A stretch of 15,611 nt of DNA, from the NCBI GenBank assembly GCA_902796375.1, contig CADBOW010000069.1, forward strand, positions 1-15,611. Reading direction: 5' to 3'. Of this stretch, positions 1 through 8,100 are shown in pieces. A program made the position numbers and the translations under genes. Numbering within the stretch: the first letter of the stretch is position 1; the number at the start of each line of letters is the position of its first letter. The notes under the pieces were generated by a model. The model was given only the letters and a program-made list of their open reading frames with translations. It had not been told where the DNA came from and searched no databases. The stretch comes from an uncultured Lachnospiraceae bacterium (GTDB lineage: Bacteria > Bacillota > Clostridia > Lachnospirales > Lachnospiraceae).

Positions 1-38
1 ACTTTTATCCGTAGATCTTTTCACGGACTAAAGCGGAT

Positions 39-111
39 GGGCTACTAGCTCAGGTGGTAGAGCACTTGACTTTTAATCAAGTTGTCGGGGGTTCGAGTCC
101 CCCGTGGCTCA
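39..111 (+). tRNA. tRNA-Lys (anticodon TTT)
   Basis: This is a complete 73-base cloverleaf. The acceptor arm GGGCTAC (39-45) pairs with GTGGCTC (104-110), including G-U pairs, and A111 is the discriminator base. The anticodon arm CTTGA/TCAAG encloses the loop CTTTTAA (70-76), giving anticodon TTT at 72-74, which reads AAA and AAG as lysine. The T arm carries the usual GGTTCGAGTCC core. The 3' CCA is not encoded and must be added by the CCA enzyme. No promoter is visible in the 38 bases before it, so it may be part of a longer tRNA transcript starting outside the window. Confidence 0.97.
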
Positions 112-118
112 TACAAAT

Positions 119-156
119 TTATGTCGGATCCGTTTGTTCGGATTCGACATAATTTT
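119..156 (+). terminator. Hairpin with short T run between the two tRNA genes
   Basis: TTATGTCG (119-126) pairs perfectly with CGACATAA (145-152). The stem continues inward through a G-U pair and ATCCG/CGGAT, giving about 14 pairs around the loop TTTGTT (133-138). TTTT follows at 153-156. The shape fits a weak intrinsic terminator after tRNA-Lys. It could equally be a spacer hairpin that directs tRNA processing, because no good promoter is visible between it and tRNA-Leu. The inverted repeat itself is certain; its function is not. Confidence 0.5.
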
Positions 157-183
157 ATCCGGGACATATTACCGGACCGGACT

Positions 184-265
184 GCGGCCATGGCGGAATT
201 GGCAGACGCGCAGGATTTAGGTTCCTGTGGGTTATCCCGTGTGGGTTCAAGTCCCACTGGCCGCA
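184..265 (+). tRNA. tRNA-Leu (anticodon TAG)
   Basis: This is a class II tRNA of 82 bases. The acceptor arm GCGGCCA (184-190) pairs with TGGCCGC (258-264), and A265 is the discriminator base, as expected for leucine. The anticodon arm CAGGA/TCCTG encloses TTTAGGT (216-222), giving TAG at 218-220, which reads CUA and other CUN codons. A long variable arm (GGG TTAT CCC) and the T arm GGGTTCAAGTCCC follow. CCA is not encoded. It lies 72 bases after tRNA-Lys and may share its transcript. Confidence 0.97.
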
Positions 266-282
266 CGTTTTATAGAAAGCTA

Positions 283-311
283 TTGTAATTTGTTCGGAAA
301 TTGTGTAAAAT
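283..311 (+). promoter_or_regulatory. Sigma-A-type promoter upstream of thrH
   Basis: The -35 box TTGTAA (283-288) and -10 box TAAAAT (306-311) are separated by exactly 17 bases. Transcription would start near 318 and give a leader of about 40 bases with the ribosome site GGAGG at 347-351. This separates the ThrH-like gene from the tRNA transcript. Confidence 0.6.
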
Positions 312-358
312 AACGTGGATGCGGCTGAAAAAGCACGCACGACTACGGAGGAATTGGT

Positions 359-958
359 ATGGAAATCGTTTGCTTGGATCTGGAAGGTGTATTGGTACCG
401 GAGATATGGATCGCTTTCTCGGAAGCGACAGGGATTCCGGAGTTAAAACGAACCACCAGAGATGAACCGGATTATGATAAACTGATGAAATTCCGTCTGG
501 ATATTCTGAAACAGCACGGGCTGGGTCTGAAGGAGATTCAGGATACCATCGCGACCATCGATCCTCTTCCGGGGGCAAGAGAGTTTCTGGATCAGCTGAG
601 GGAACTGACTCAGGTGATCATCGTCAGCGATACATTTACGCAATTTGCCAAACCGCTTATGAAGAAGCTGGGCTGGCCGACGATCTTCTGCAATACCCTT
701 GAGGTGGCAGAGGACGGTACGATCACCGGTTTCCGGATGCGGTGTGAAAAATCCAAGTACACAACCGTACGGGCATTACAGTCGATGGGCTTTGATACGA
801 TTGCCAGCGGAGACAGCCACAATGACCTAGGTATGATCCAGGCCAGCAAGGCAGGCTTCCTGTTCAAGAGTACAGATGCCATCAAGGCGGAATATCCGGA
901 GCTTCCGGCATATGAGACCTACGATGAACTGCTCGCTGCGATTCAGGCAGTACTATAA
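359..958 (+). CDS. thrH: ThrH-type HAD phosphatase / phosphotransferase (phosphoserine:homoserine)
   Basis: This is a 199-residue HAD-superfamily enzyme closely resembling Pseudomonas ThrH, which removes phosphate from phosphoserine and can pass it to homoserine. The N-terminus MEIVCLDLEGVLVPEIWIAF is nearly the ThrH signature, with nucleophile D7 and E9 in the DLEGV motif. HAD motif II is S90-D91-T92 (SDT), K131 is a likely motif III lysine, and motif IV is GDSHND (151-156). The length matches the family (about 200 residues), and there is no signal peptide or membrane segment, so it is cytoplasmic. The ATG at 359 sits seven bases after GGAGG (347-351). The gene has its own promoter and terminator and is not beside serine or threonine genes. 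The family call is firm; whether phosphatase or transferase activity dominates cannot be read from the sequence. Confidence 0.9.
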   Translation: MEIVCLDLEGVLVPEIWIAFSEATGIPELKRTTRDEPDYDKLMKFRLDILKQHGLGLKEIQDTIATIDPLPGAREFLDQLRELTQVIIVSDTFTQFAKPLMKKLGWPTIFCNTLEVAEDGTITGFRMRCEKSKYTTVRALQSMGFDTIASGDSHNDLGMIQASKAGFLFKSTDAIKAEYPELPAYETYDELLAAIQAVL

Positions 959-983
959 AGCTTATTCAAGCAAGATGTATTAC

Positions 984-1012
984 AGAGCCGTGTGAAAGCA
1001 CGGCTCTTTTTT
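984..1012 (+). terminator. Intrinsic terminator of thrH
   Basis: AGAGCCGTG (984-992) pairs perfectly with CACGGCTCT (999-1007) around a six-base loop, and a run of six T covers 1007-1012. This is a textbook Rho-independent terminator 26 bases after the thrH stop. Only 28 bases separate the T run from the potA ribosome site. Confidence 0.92.
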
Positions 1013-1052
1013 ACAAATAAATCAAAAACACGATTATCTTAAGGAGGATTTA

Positions 1053-1062
1053 TGAGTTGAGT
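1053..1062 (+). repeat. 5-bp tandem duplication at the potA start
   Basis: TGAGT occurs twice in a row at 1053-1057 and 1058-1062, preceded by A1052. The ATG at 1052 now reads ATG AGT TGA, a two-codon open frame. TTG at 1057-1059 is in frame with potA (TTG AGT GAA GCG). Removing one copy restores ATG AGT GAA GCG, the expected PotA N-terminus MSEA. The ribosome site AAGGAGG (1041-1047) is four bases from the ATG and nine from the TTG. Confidence 0.8.
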
Positions 1063-2103
1063 GAAGCGGTAATTGAACTGAAAAATCTGTCAAAGAATTA
1101 TGATGATCAGCAGGTGCTGAAGGGAATCGATCTGACGATCCATAAGAATGAATTCCTGACACTGCTGGGCCCGTCGGGCTGTGGTAAAACGACAACTCTC
1201 AGGATCATAGCCGGGTTTGAAGAACCCAGTGGCGGAGAGGTTCTCTTTGACGGTGTGGATATCTCCAAAATCCCATCCTATAAACGTGAGGTCAATACCG
1301 TATTTCAGAAATACGCTCTGTTTCCTTTTCTAAATGTCTATGATAATGTGGCCTTTGGTCTGAAGATCAAGAAAATGGATAAGGCCATGATCGAACATAA
1401 GGTGACCCAGATGCTGGAGCTGGTGGGTCTGTCCGGCTTTGCAAAGCGCGACGTGACATCCCTGTCCGGCGGTCAGCAGCAGCGTGTGGCCATCGCCCGG
1501 GCACTGGTGAATGAGCCGAAGGTGCTTCTTCTGGACGAGCCCCTGGGAGCGCTGGATGCCAAGCTCCGAAAGGAGATGCAGATCGAGCTGAAGAAGATCC
1601 AGAAGGAGGTCGGGATCACCTTTATCTTTGTTACCCATGATCAGGAAGAAGCATTGTCCATGTCGGATACCGTAGTCGTTATGAATGAGGGGATCATTCA
1701 GCAGGTGGGTTCCCCCACGGACATCTATAACGAGCCGGAGAACCGGTTTGTTGCCAGCTTTATCGGAGATTCCAATATCATAGAGGCAGTCATGAAGAGA
1801 GACCTTCTGGTTTCCTTTGATGGCTTTGATTTTGAGTGCGTGGATAAGGGCTTCAAGGAAAATGAGGATGTTGAGGTGGTGATCCGCCCGGAGGATATCG
1901 ATATAGTAAAAAAGAAAAATGCGAAGATCATCGGCACGGTGGAATCCATCATATTCAAGGGCGTCCACTACGAGATCGTCGTTAAGACGGAGCATAGAGA
2001 CTATCTGATCCATACAACGGATTATCATGAAGTGGGTCTGGAGGTGGGCCTTTCCTTCGGACCGGATGATATCCATGTCATGTATCGAATGGACTGGGAG
2101 TAG
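1057..2103 (+). CDS. potA: Spermidine/putrescine ABC transporter ATP-binding protein
   Basis: This 348-residue ATPase powers polyamine import through PotB and the PotC half of PotCD on the inner face of the membrane. Visible motifs are Walker A GPSGCGKT (38-45), Q-loop Q84, signature LSGGQ (136-140), Walker B VLLLDEP (156-162) and switch histidine H194. A TOBE-type regulatory domain fills about 270-345, including VVIRPEDI. Length and order match PotA. The start is a TTG, because the ATG five bases earlier is out of frame and stops after two codons; AAGGAGG lies at 1041-1047. No promoter with room for a leader was found between the thrH terminator and this start, so the operon promoter is unclear. 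Substrate assignment rests on the family and on the adjacent PotD-like domain. Confidence 0.93.
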   Translation: MSEAVIELKNLSKNYDDQQVLKGIDLTIHKNEFLTLLGPSGCGKTTTLRIIAGFEEPSGGEVLFDGVDISKIPSYKREVNTVFQKYALFPFLNVYDNVAFGLKIKKMDKAMIEHKVTQMLELVGLSGFAKRDVTSLSGGQQQRVAIARALVNEPKVLLLDEPLGALDAKLRKEMQIELKKIQKEVGITFIFVTHDQEEALSMSDTVVVMNEGIIQQVGSPTDIYNEPENRFVASFIGDSNIIEAVMKRDLLVSFDGFDFECVDKGFKENEDVEVVIRPEDIDIVKKKNAKIIGTVESIIFKGVHYEIVVKTEHRDYLIHTTDYHEVGLEVGLSFGPDDIHVMYRMDWE

Positions 2104-2220
2104 GAATCGAATTGTCATCAGACAATTCGGTTCCGTACGCACCCACAAACGCGAAAGCGTTTGTGCCCGACTGAAGGGAGGGTTCGAGACCGCCCACCGA
2201 AGGCGGTTTCGAAGGTACGG
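2104..2220 (+). other. Structured intergenic element (three hairpins) between potA and potB
   Basis: This stretch begins right after the potA stop and is nearly all base-paired. Hairpin A has 13 pairs (2104-2116 with 2121-2133, one U-G) and loop ATCA. Hairpin B is CACAAACGC (2144-2152) paired with GCGTTTGTG (2157-2165) under a GAAA tetraloop. Hairpin C is TTCGAGACCGCC (2183-2194) paired with GGCGGTTTCGAA (2202-2213), with one G-U and a seven-base loop. CCGTAC (2133-2138) can pair with GTACGG (2215-2220) and enclose B and C; C2133 is shared with the base of hairpin A. There is no T run next to any stem, so it is not an ordinary terminator. It could be a cis-acting mRNA element such as a processing or stability site, or a small palindromic repeat that inserted between two normally adjacent genes. 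I do not recognise it as a known RNA family. Confidence 0.7.
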
Positions 2221-2266
2221 TGAGCCATGCATATTTTATTCTTTTGATTGTTGAAAGGGGAAAGAA

Positions 2267-3094
2267 TTGAGGCATTATACGAAACTAATCCGACCTTATC
2301 TCATCTGGTCGCTTCTGATTGTGATCGTTCCGCTGGTGCTGATCGTGCTGTACAGCTTCACGACCGGCGGCAACGAGCTGGTGAATATCAAGTTCACCAC
2401 GGATAACTTCACGAGGATCGGTGAACCGATCTATCTGGATGTTCTGAAGAAATCCCTGATCCTGGGTCTGATCTCCGTGTCGATCTGTCTGGTACTGGGG
2501 TATATCCTCGCTTATGTGATCTCCCGGTTTAAGGACAGTACACAGGATCTTCTGATCCTGCTGGTTACGATCCCCATGTGGATCAACACGCTGCTCCGTA
2601 CCTATGCATGGATCAGCCTGCTGGCCGATAACGGCCTGATCAACCGGTTCCTGGGACTGTTCGGTTTGGATCCGGTCAGCTTCATGTATACGGATTTTGC
2701 GGTTATGCTGGGACTGATCAGTGATATGCTTCCCTTCATGGTGATCCCGATCCATACATCGATCCGGAAGATCGATCCTTCCCTGATCGAGGCGTCCCAT
2801 GACCTGGGAGCCAGCAATACGCAGACCTTCTGGAAGGTGACATTTAAAATGTCCATCCCGGGAGTGATCAGCGGCGTAATGATGACATTTCTTCTTTCCA
2901 TTTCCACCTTCGTTATCCCGAAGCTGCTGGGAGGGGGACAGTATATGCTCATCGGTAACCTGATCGAAAATCAGTTTATCTCTGTGGGGAACTGGAACTT
3001 CGGAAGTGCGATCTCCATTATCCTGACGATCATCATTTTCGCAGGCCTTCTTGTGATGAAGCGGTTCGATAAGGACGAGAAGGAGGCTGAATGA
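2267..3094 (+). CDS. potB: Spermidine/putrescine ABC transporter permease PotB
   Basis: This 275-residue membrane permease is one half of the polyamine channel. Hydrophobic segments lie near residues 11-31, 63-86, 95-118, 143-163, 198-218 and 247-264, giving the six-helix pattern of PotB. The cytoplasmic EAA loop that docks on PotA is at about 175-203 (EASHDLGASNTQTFWKVTFK). The start is TTG at 2267, six bases after AAAGGGG (2254-2260); no in-frame ATG upstream would extend the family-typical N-terminus. Its 3' end overlaps the start of potCD, so the two are translationally coupled. It is separated from potA by 163 bases, mostly the structured element at 2104-2220, which is unusual for this operon type. 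Confidence 0.93.
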   Translation: MRHYTKLIRPYLIWSLLIVIVPLVLIVLYSFTTGGNELVNIKFTTDNFTRIGEPIYLDVLKKSLILGLISVSICLVLGYILAYVISRFKDSTQDLLILLVTIPMWINTLLRTYAWISLLADNGLINRFLGLFGLDPVSFMYTDFAVMLGLISDMLPFMVIPIHTSIRKIDPSLIEASHDLGASNTQTFWKVTFKMSIPGVISGVMMTFLLSISTFVIPKLLGGGQYMLIGNLIENQFISVGNWNFGSAISIILTIIIFAGLLVMKRFDKDEKEAE

Positions 3095-4923
3095 TGGGAA
3101 AAGTAAGTAAGAAAAGCAAGGTCTTTTATATCCTGTACATAGCGGTCCTCTTTGTGTTCTTTTATCTGCCCATCGTGGTGACCATGATCTATTCCTTCAA
3201 TGACTCCAAGAGTCTGACGAACTGGACCGGGTTCTCCTTCCGGTGGTACGGACAGCTGATCCAGGACGGCTCGATCATGAAGGCAGTGCTGGTCTCCGTG
3301 ACCATCGCCATTTTTGCAACGATCATTTCCACGGTGCTGGGAACCCTTACGGCCATCGGTCTGTCCAAGTGCCGGCGTTTCGTACGGGAAACGGTGCTGA
3401 ATATCAATAACATTCCGATCATGAATCCGGATATCGTTACGGCCATCGGACTGATGCTGCTGTTTTCCTCCGTTGCCATGCCGAGAGGATACTTTACCAT
3501 GCTGCTGGCGCATATCGCGTTCTGTACGCCCTTTGTGATCACCAGCGTGTATCCGAAGGTTCGGTCTCTGGATCCTGCCATCGCAGATGCTGCACTGGAT
3601 CTGGGAGCAACGCCCTTTGAGGCGCTGACCAAGGTGATCATCCCCATGCTGAAGGACGGGATCTATGCAGGCGTGCTTCTGGCATTTACCATGTCCTTCG
3701 ATGACTTTGTCATTTCCTATTTTGTGACGGGAAACGGAGTGTCGAACATTTCCATCACCGTATATAATATGACAAAGCGTACCAACCCCACTATAAATGC
3801 GCTTTCCACCATCGTGATTCTGGTCATAGCCATTACGCTGGTGATCTCCAGACTGATCCCCGCCATGCTGAAAAATACCATGCGGAAGATCCTGATCGCC
3901 GGGCTCTTTATACTGATCGGGGTATCCATCTTTGCAGGCGTCCGGGGTGGCGGAAGAACCCTGAGGGTTTATAACGCGGGTGAATATATCGATCCCAAGC
4001 TGCTGGAGGATTTCGAAAAGACGGCTGACTGTAAGGTGGTTTACGAAACCTTTGATTCCAATGAGAGCATGTATACCAAGATCAAAAGCGGTGCCGAGTA
4101 TGACATCCTGATCCCTTCGGATTATATGATCGAGCGGCTGACAAAAGAGGACCTTCTCCAGCAGGTGAACTGGTCCAAGATTACCAACAAGGATGACCTG
4201 AATCCGAGCCTGCTGAATAATGCGTTTGACCCCAAGGGGGAGTACGCGGTTCCATATTTTGCCGGATCCGTGGGCATCCTGTATGATAAGACCATTGTGG
4301 ATGCTGAGGATGTGAAGACCGGCTGGGAGCTGCTTCGGAATACAAAGTATAAGGGAAATATTTATATGTATGATTCTGAACGGGATTCCTTCATGGTTGC
4401 GCTGAAGGCACTGGGATATTCCATGAATACCGATAACCGGCAGGAGGTCGAGGAAGCCTATCAGTGGCTGATGAAGCAGAGAGATACCATGGACATCGTT
4501 TATGCCGGAGATGATGTGATCGATAATATGATCTCCGGAAATAAGGCGATTGCCGTAGTATATTCCGGAGATGCAGCCTACATCATGCAGGAAAATGAAA
4601 ATATGGAGTATATTGAACCCGGTCAGGGGACCAATATCTGGGTGGATGCCATGGTCATCACCAAGTCCTGCAATGACCTGGATCTGGCGCATGCCTTTAT
4701 GGATTATATGCTGGATTATGATGTGGCATACAAAAACTCCTCCTATGTGGGGTATACTTCCCCCGTGATGAAGGTGGCAGCCCAGCTGAAACTGGATGAA
4801 TATGCGGAGATCGGTGCATATTCACCGAATTTCGAAGGCGAGAAGAATGAAGTGTTCCGATATCAGGAGCCTGCCATCAAGGAGCTGTATGCGGACCTCT
4901 GGACGAAGGTGAAGGCATACTGA
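3091..4923 (+). CDS. potCD: PotC permease fused to PotD polyamine-binding domain
   Basis: This 610-residue protein combines two transporter subunits. Residues 10-260 are a PotC-type permease with a PotA-docking EAA loop at 166-191 (DAALDLGATPFEALTKVIIP). After a basic turn (KNTMRK, 261-266) an extra hydrophobic helix at about 267-285 leads to a PotD-like binding domain (290-610). By topology that helix puts the binding domain outside, replacing a lipoprotein anchor. Residues matching polyamine contacts of E. coli PotD include S343 and Y345 (PSDY), D428 and D432, W517 and D519 (WVD), and Y555. The W-T pair near the start of E. coli PotD is replaced by A296-G297, so affinity or preference may differ. 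The start is ATG at 3091 or ATG at 3094; the second has better spacing from AAGGAGG (3080-3086). The gene overlaps the potB stop. Confidence 0.93.
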   Translation: MMGKVSKKSKVFYILYIAVLFVFFYLPIVVTMIYSFNDSKSLTNWTGFSFRWYGQLIQDGSIMKAVLVSVTIAIFATIISTVLGTLTAIGLSKCRRFVRETVLNINNIPIMNPDIVTAIGLMLLFSSVAMPRGYFTMLLAHIAFCTPFVITSVYPKVRSLDPAIADAALDLGATPFEALTKVIIPMLKDGIYAGVLLAFTMSFDDFVISYFVTGNGVSNISITVYNMTKRTNPTINALSTIVILVIAITLVISRLIPAMLKNTMRKILIAGLFILIGVSIFAGVRGGGRTLRVYNAGEYIDPKLLEDFEKTADCKVVYETFDSNESMYTKIKSGAEYDILIPSDYMIERLTKEDLLQQVNWSKITNKDDLNPSLLNNAFDPKGEYAVPYFAGSVGILYDKTIVDAEDVKTGWELLRNTKYKGNIYMYDSERDSFMVALKALGYSMNTDNRQEVEEAYQWLMKQRDTMDIVYAGDDVIDNMISGNKAIAVVYSGDAAYIMQENENMEYIEPGQGTNIWVDAMVITKSCNDLDLAHAFMDYMLDYDVAYKNSSYVGYTSPVMKVAAQLKLDEYAEIGAYSPNFEGEKNEVFRYQEPAIKELYADLWTKVKAY

Positions 4924-5030
4924 TGGCGGTCCGAGAAAAGCATCTGTGACCAGACCATAGTGCAGAGGACGAATTATGTGATGAGAATCGTGCCAACGAT
5001 TACCTGACAGTGACAATGGTTATACCGGGG
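4924..5030. other. Gap after potCD; no clear terminator
   Basis: Only a small hairpin stands out here: AATCGT (4986-4991) pairing with ACGATT (4996-5001) around GCCA, without a T run. I see no terminator for the pot operon and no coding frame with a ribosome site, so pot transcripts may run on into the surface-protein gene. Confidence 0.4.
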
Positions 5031-5059
5031 TTTACTATTTAAGGTTTCAGCTCTATAAT
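5031..5059 (+). promoter_or_regulatory. Sigma-A-type promoter of the surface-protein gene
   Basis: TTTACT (5031-5036) and a consensus TATAAT (5054-5059) are separated by 17 bases. The predicted start near 5066 leaves a leader of about 38 bases with a G-rich ribosome site, GGGGGGAG (5094-5101), just before the ATG at 5104. Confidence 0.65.
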
Positions 5060-5103
5060 TGTCGTAAGAACTCTATTGGTTATGTTGTACATAGGGGGGA
5101 GAA

Positions 5104-8100
5104 ATGAAAAGCAATATGAAGGGCTGTAAAAAACTGAAAAGGCCGATGATCATCAGAGTGGAAGCACTTGTAATGGCATTTGCCATGGTCACATCCGTAT
5201 TGGTCATTACCAACCGTAAGGCTGAGGCCGTCAGCGAAATGGTTTCCGAAACAACATATCTTTCGGGTATGGCATACAAATATGGCGATGCCTATTCAGT
5301 ACATGTTCCCTGCGACAATATCAAGTTCACTTTACCGGAGATCCCCGGTCAGTCTACAGTAAGTGAAGATGTTGTGGTATATACAAACGATGAAGAAAAT
5401 GCCTGGTCCCTGACAGCGACAGATGATTTAAAGGTCGAACACCAGGCAAAAAAGTCCGTCACTACAAATTATGAATGGACAGGAGATACAGCTTCCGAGG
5501 AAGGCACATTTACGATCACATCTTCCGAATCCGGATCAAAGGTGGCGACAGTAAGAAGGACGGTAACAACTACATATACGGATAATGATACCGTGATCGC
5601 CGACCTGACAGGAAGTCCGGCCGTGGATGCTATGGATGCATACACAATCATAACGGATGTGCCGGTTGATATTTCCATCGATGAGGTAACCGGAGTGATA
5701 TCGGATACTGACAGTGGGAAAACCGACAGTGATACGGTTTTTTATTACGGTGACAGTCGTTACAGCATCGGAGATGATACGACATTGCTGACGAAGGCGG
5801 ATGCGGATATAAAGCTTGCCGGTTTTGATGATGGCGGTTACCAGGTGACAAAGTATATCGTCGGTGAATACAGCTCGGAAGGAAAGACTCTCTGGACAGC
5901 GGGAACGTCATACTCATATACAAAGAATGCTGTACTTGTTGAAGAAATTAAAATTACGGAGATTGGTAACTCAGAGCATAAAAAAGAAATAAAACAATAT
6001 GTAGATGCTGTAAACTTTTCCGGAGTGAATCCAAACCATGATGTGACCGTAACAATAAAATCGGATGATATCAACGCAAGGGTTTCCATAGATCCGGCCA
6101 TGACAGTAGAATATAGCGGACAGAATAGTTCATTTACCGTGCCGGGGGATATCGTATGTAATGATACATATGCATCATACGTTGTTACGGTAAAAGACTC
6201 ACTGGGAAAGGAACAGAAGATCAATTTCGCGATATACTATGGTAACGGGATACCCAGTATTTCCGATGATGTTATCACAGGAGCAAATGAAGTAGATGGC
6301 GTAAACTACGTATCCGGTAATTCGGGGACACTTGAATTCAGTGCCACGGCAGAAGCACCGGATGCGGGGATTGTCGGTGCAAATGTCGAGATTTCCAGGA
6401 ACAGTGACATGTCCAATCCGACAACGGTGATCACAGCAGATGTATCTGGGGGAAGTATCTCAGCGGATCTGACAAAATCAGATCTTAACGAAGGCGATAA
6501 CTATATCAGAGTAAGTGCAAGAAGTGATTATGGTATAACGACAAAATCAGGTAGGACATTAAAGCTGTTCATGGATACAAAGGCTCCTCAGCTTACGGAT
6601 CCTGTACTCAGTCAGGATGGAAGCATTATAGCGGATGGAACCAATATAACCTGTGTCAGGGATGCGGAGATTACTTGGGATCTGTCCGATGCTGTACCTT
6701 CGAGTGGTATAGATAAGGTTGTAGTCAACAGAGTAACTTCTGATGGTGGAGATTCCCCTGTGAGTGAATCTCCTGAAATTTCCGGAAATAAAGTATCTTT
6801 GAAGATTCCGGCGAATGTGGATCATTCGGGGAAAACCTATATCTATAAGTTGAAAGCCTATGATAGAGCTGGAAATGTATCTCAGGAAGTCACAAAGAAT
6901 GTATCGTTTGATCATGATACGTCCCTGAGAATTTCGCGTACTGTAAAGCCTTCGGTGAAAAAGGACTTTGCTGTATGGGAAGACACAAAAACTGTTGTAA
7001 TAGATTATACGGTTACTTCGGAAGTGGATATTGATGAGTATGCAGCTATATCCATTGACGGAGAAGATAGATCTGATTCGGCAGAGTTTGTAAAAGACGG
7101 TTATAAGCATTATACATATACGATCAGTTATTCTCAGAGCAAAACCATAAATAATATTATATTTACGGTAAAGAATAAAAATGGTTTCAGTGCTTCCGAT
7201 ACGCTGAGTGTTCTCCATATCGATGTTGCGGATCCTCAGGAGCAGGGGATCACCGAAGATGCAAAATGGCAGAACAGCTTCTCCATCAGCGGAACATTCA
7301 GTGATCCTCAGGACGGAGATGCGGATGCGGTTTCGGGACTCAGCCGAGCGAAGTATTCAATCTCGAATTCTGAGGCAGATGTCTCCTCTGAGGAAATAAG
7401 CATTTCGGAAGGACAGGGTGCTGTTGATATCGAAGTGCCTGAATCAAAGACAGCGGAAGGTACCGGGATAAGATTTGACCTGGCGGATAATGCGAATAAT
7501 ACCTACAGTAAGACATATACCTACTATATCGACAATACGCCTCCTGAAGCGGAGCTCACTGTGTCCGGTAAGGATCTTTCGAATCCGGATGATTACTATC
7601 TTAAAAATGATCCGGTCATCACATATGGCGGAAGCGATGCATTGAGTGGCCTTGCGGATACAGATGGGATCCTATTCAGGATCAACGGAACCGAGTACCA
7701 GAATGTATCCGGAGAGAAGCTCAGTGATATCGTAGGAGCCATAAGTGATACAACAGAGTATGAGGTTGAGCTTATGGTAACAGATCAGGCCGGAAACAGT
7801 TCGATGCAGAAAGCCGTCTTTATGGTTGATATATCGAAACCGGATATAACAGTTACCAGGTCTGTGGACGGAGAGTATACCAATTCGGATGTAACGGTGA
7901 CGATTCAGATCAGGGAATCCAATCTGAAGGATTATGTGATCAGGAGAAACGATAAGGAAGTTGATGTTGAACTTACCCGGCAGGGGGATGTATATGTCGG
8001 CTCATTTGTCGTAGATGCGGAAAACTACGGAAGCAACAGGGTTTCAGTGGAAGCAACCGATGTGAGTGGAAACACTTCAGATGCATCGACATCATTTATA

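Noticed and set aside
1010..1037. Promoter TTTACA / GATTAT before potA
   Set aside because: The implied start falls within the potA ribosome binding site and the -10 box matches only four of six bases.
2027..2254. Small + strand frame across the potA-potB gap
   Set aside because: Its start lies within potA, it has no ribosome site, and its apparent protein is a read-through of the hairpin sequence.
2971..4692. Open frame of 573 codons on the minus strand
   Set aside because: It is antisense to potCD, whose family motifs are unmistakable. It is rich in His, Gly and Asp as expected from reading conserved codons backwards, and has no ribosome site or recognisable domain.
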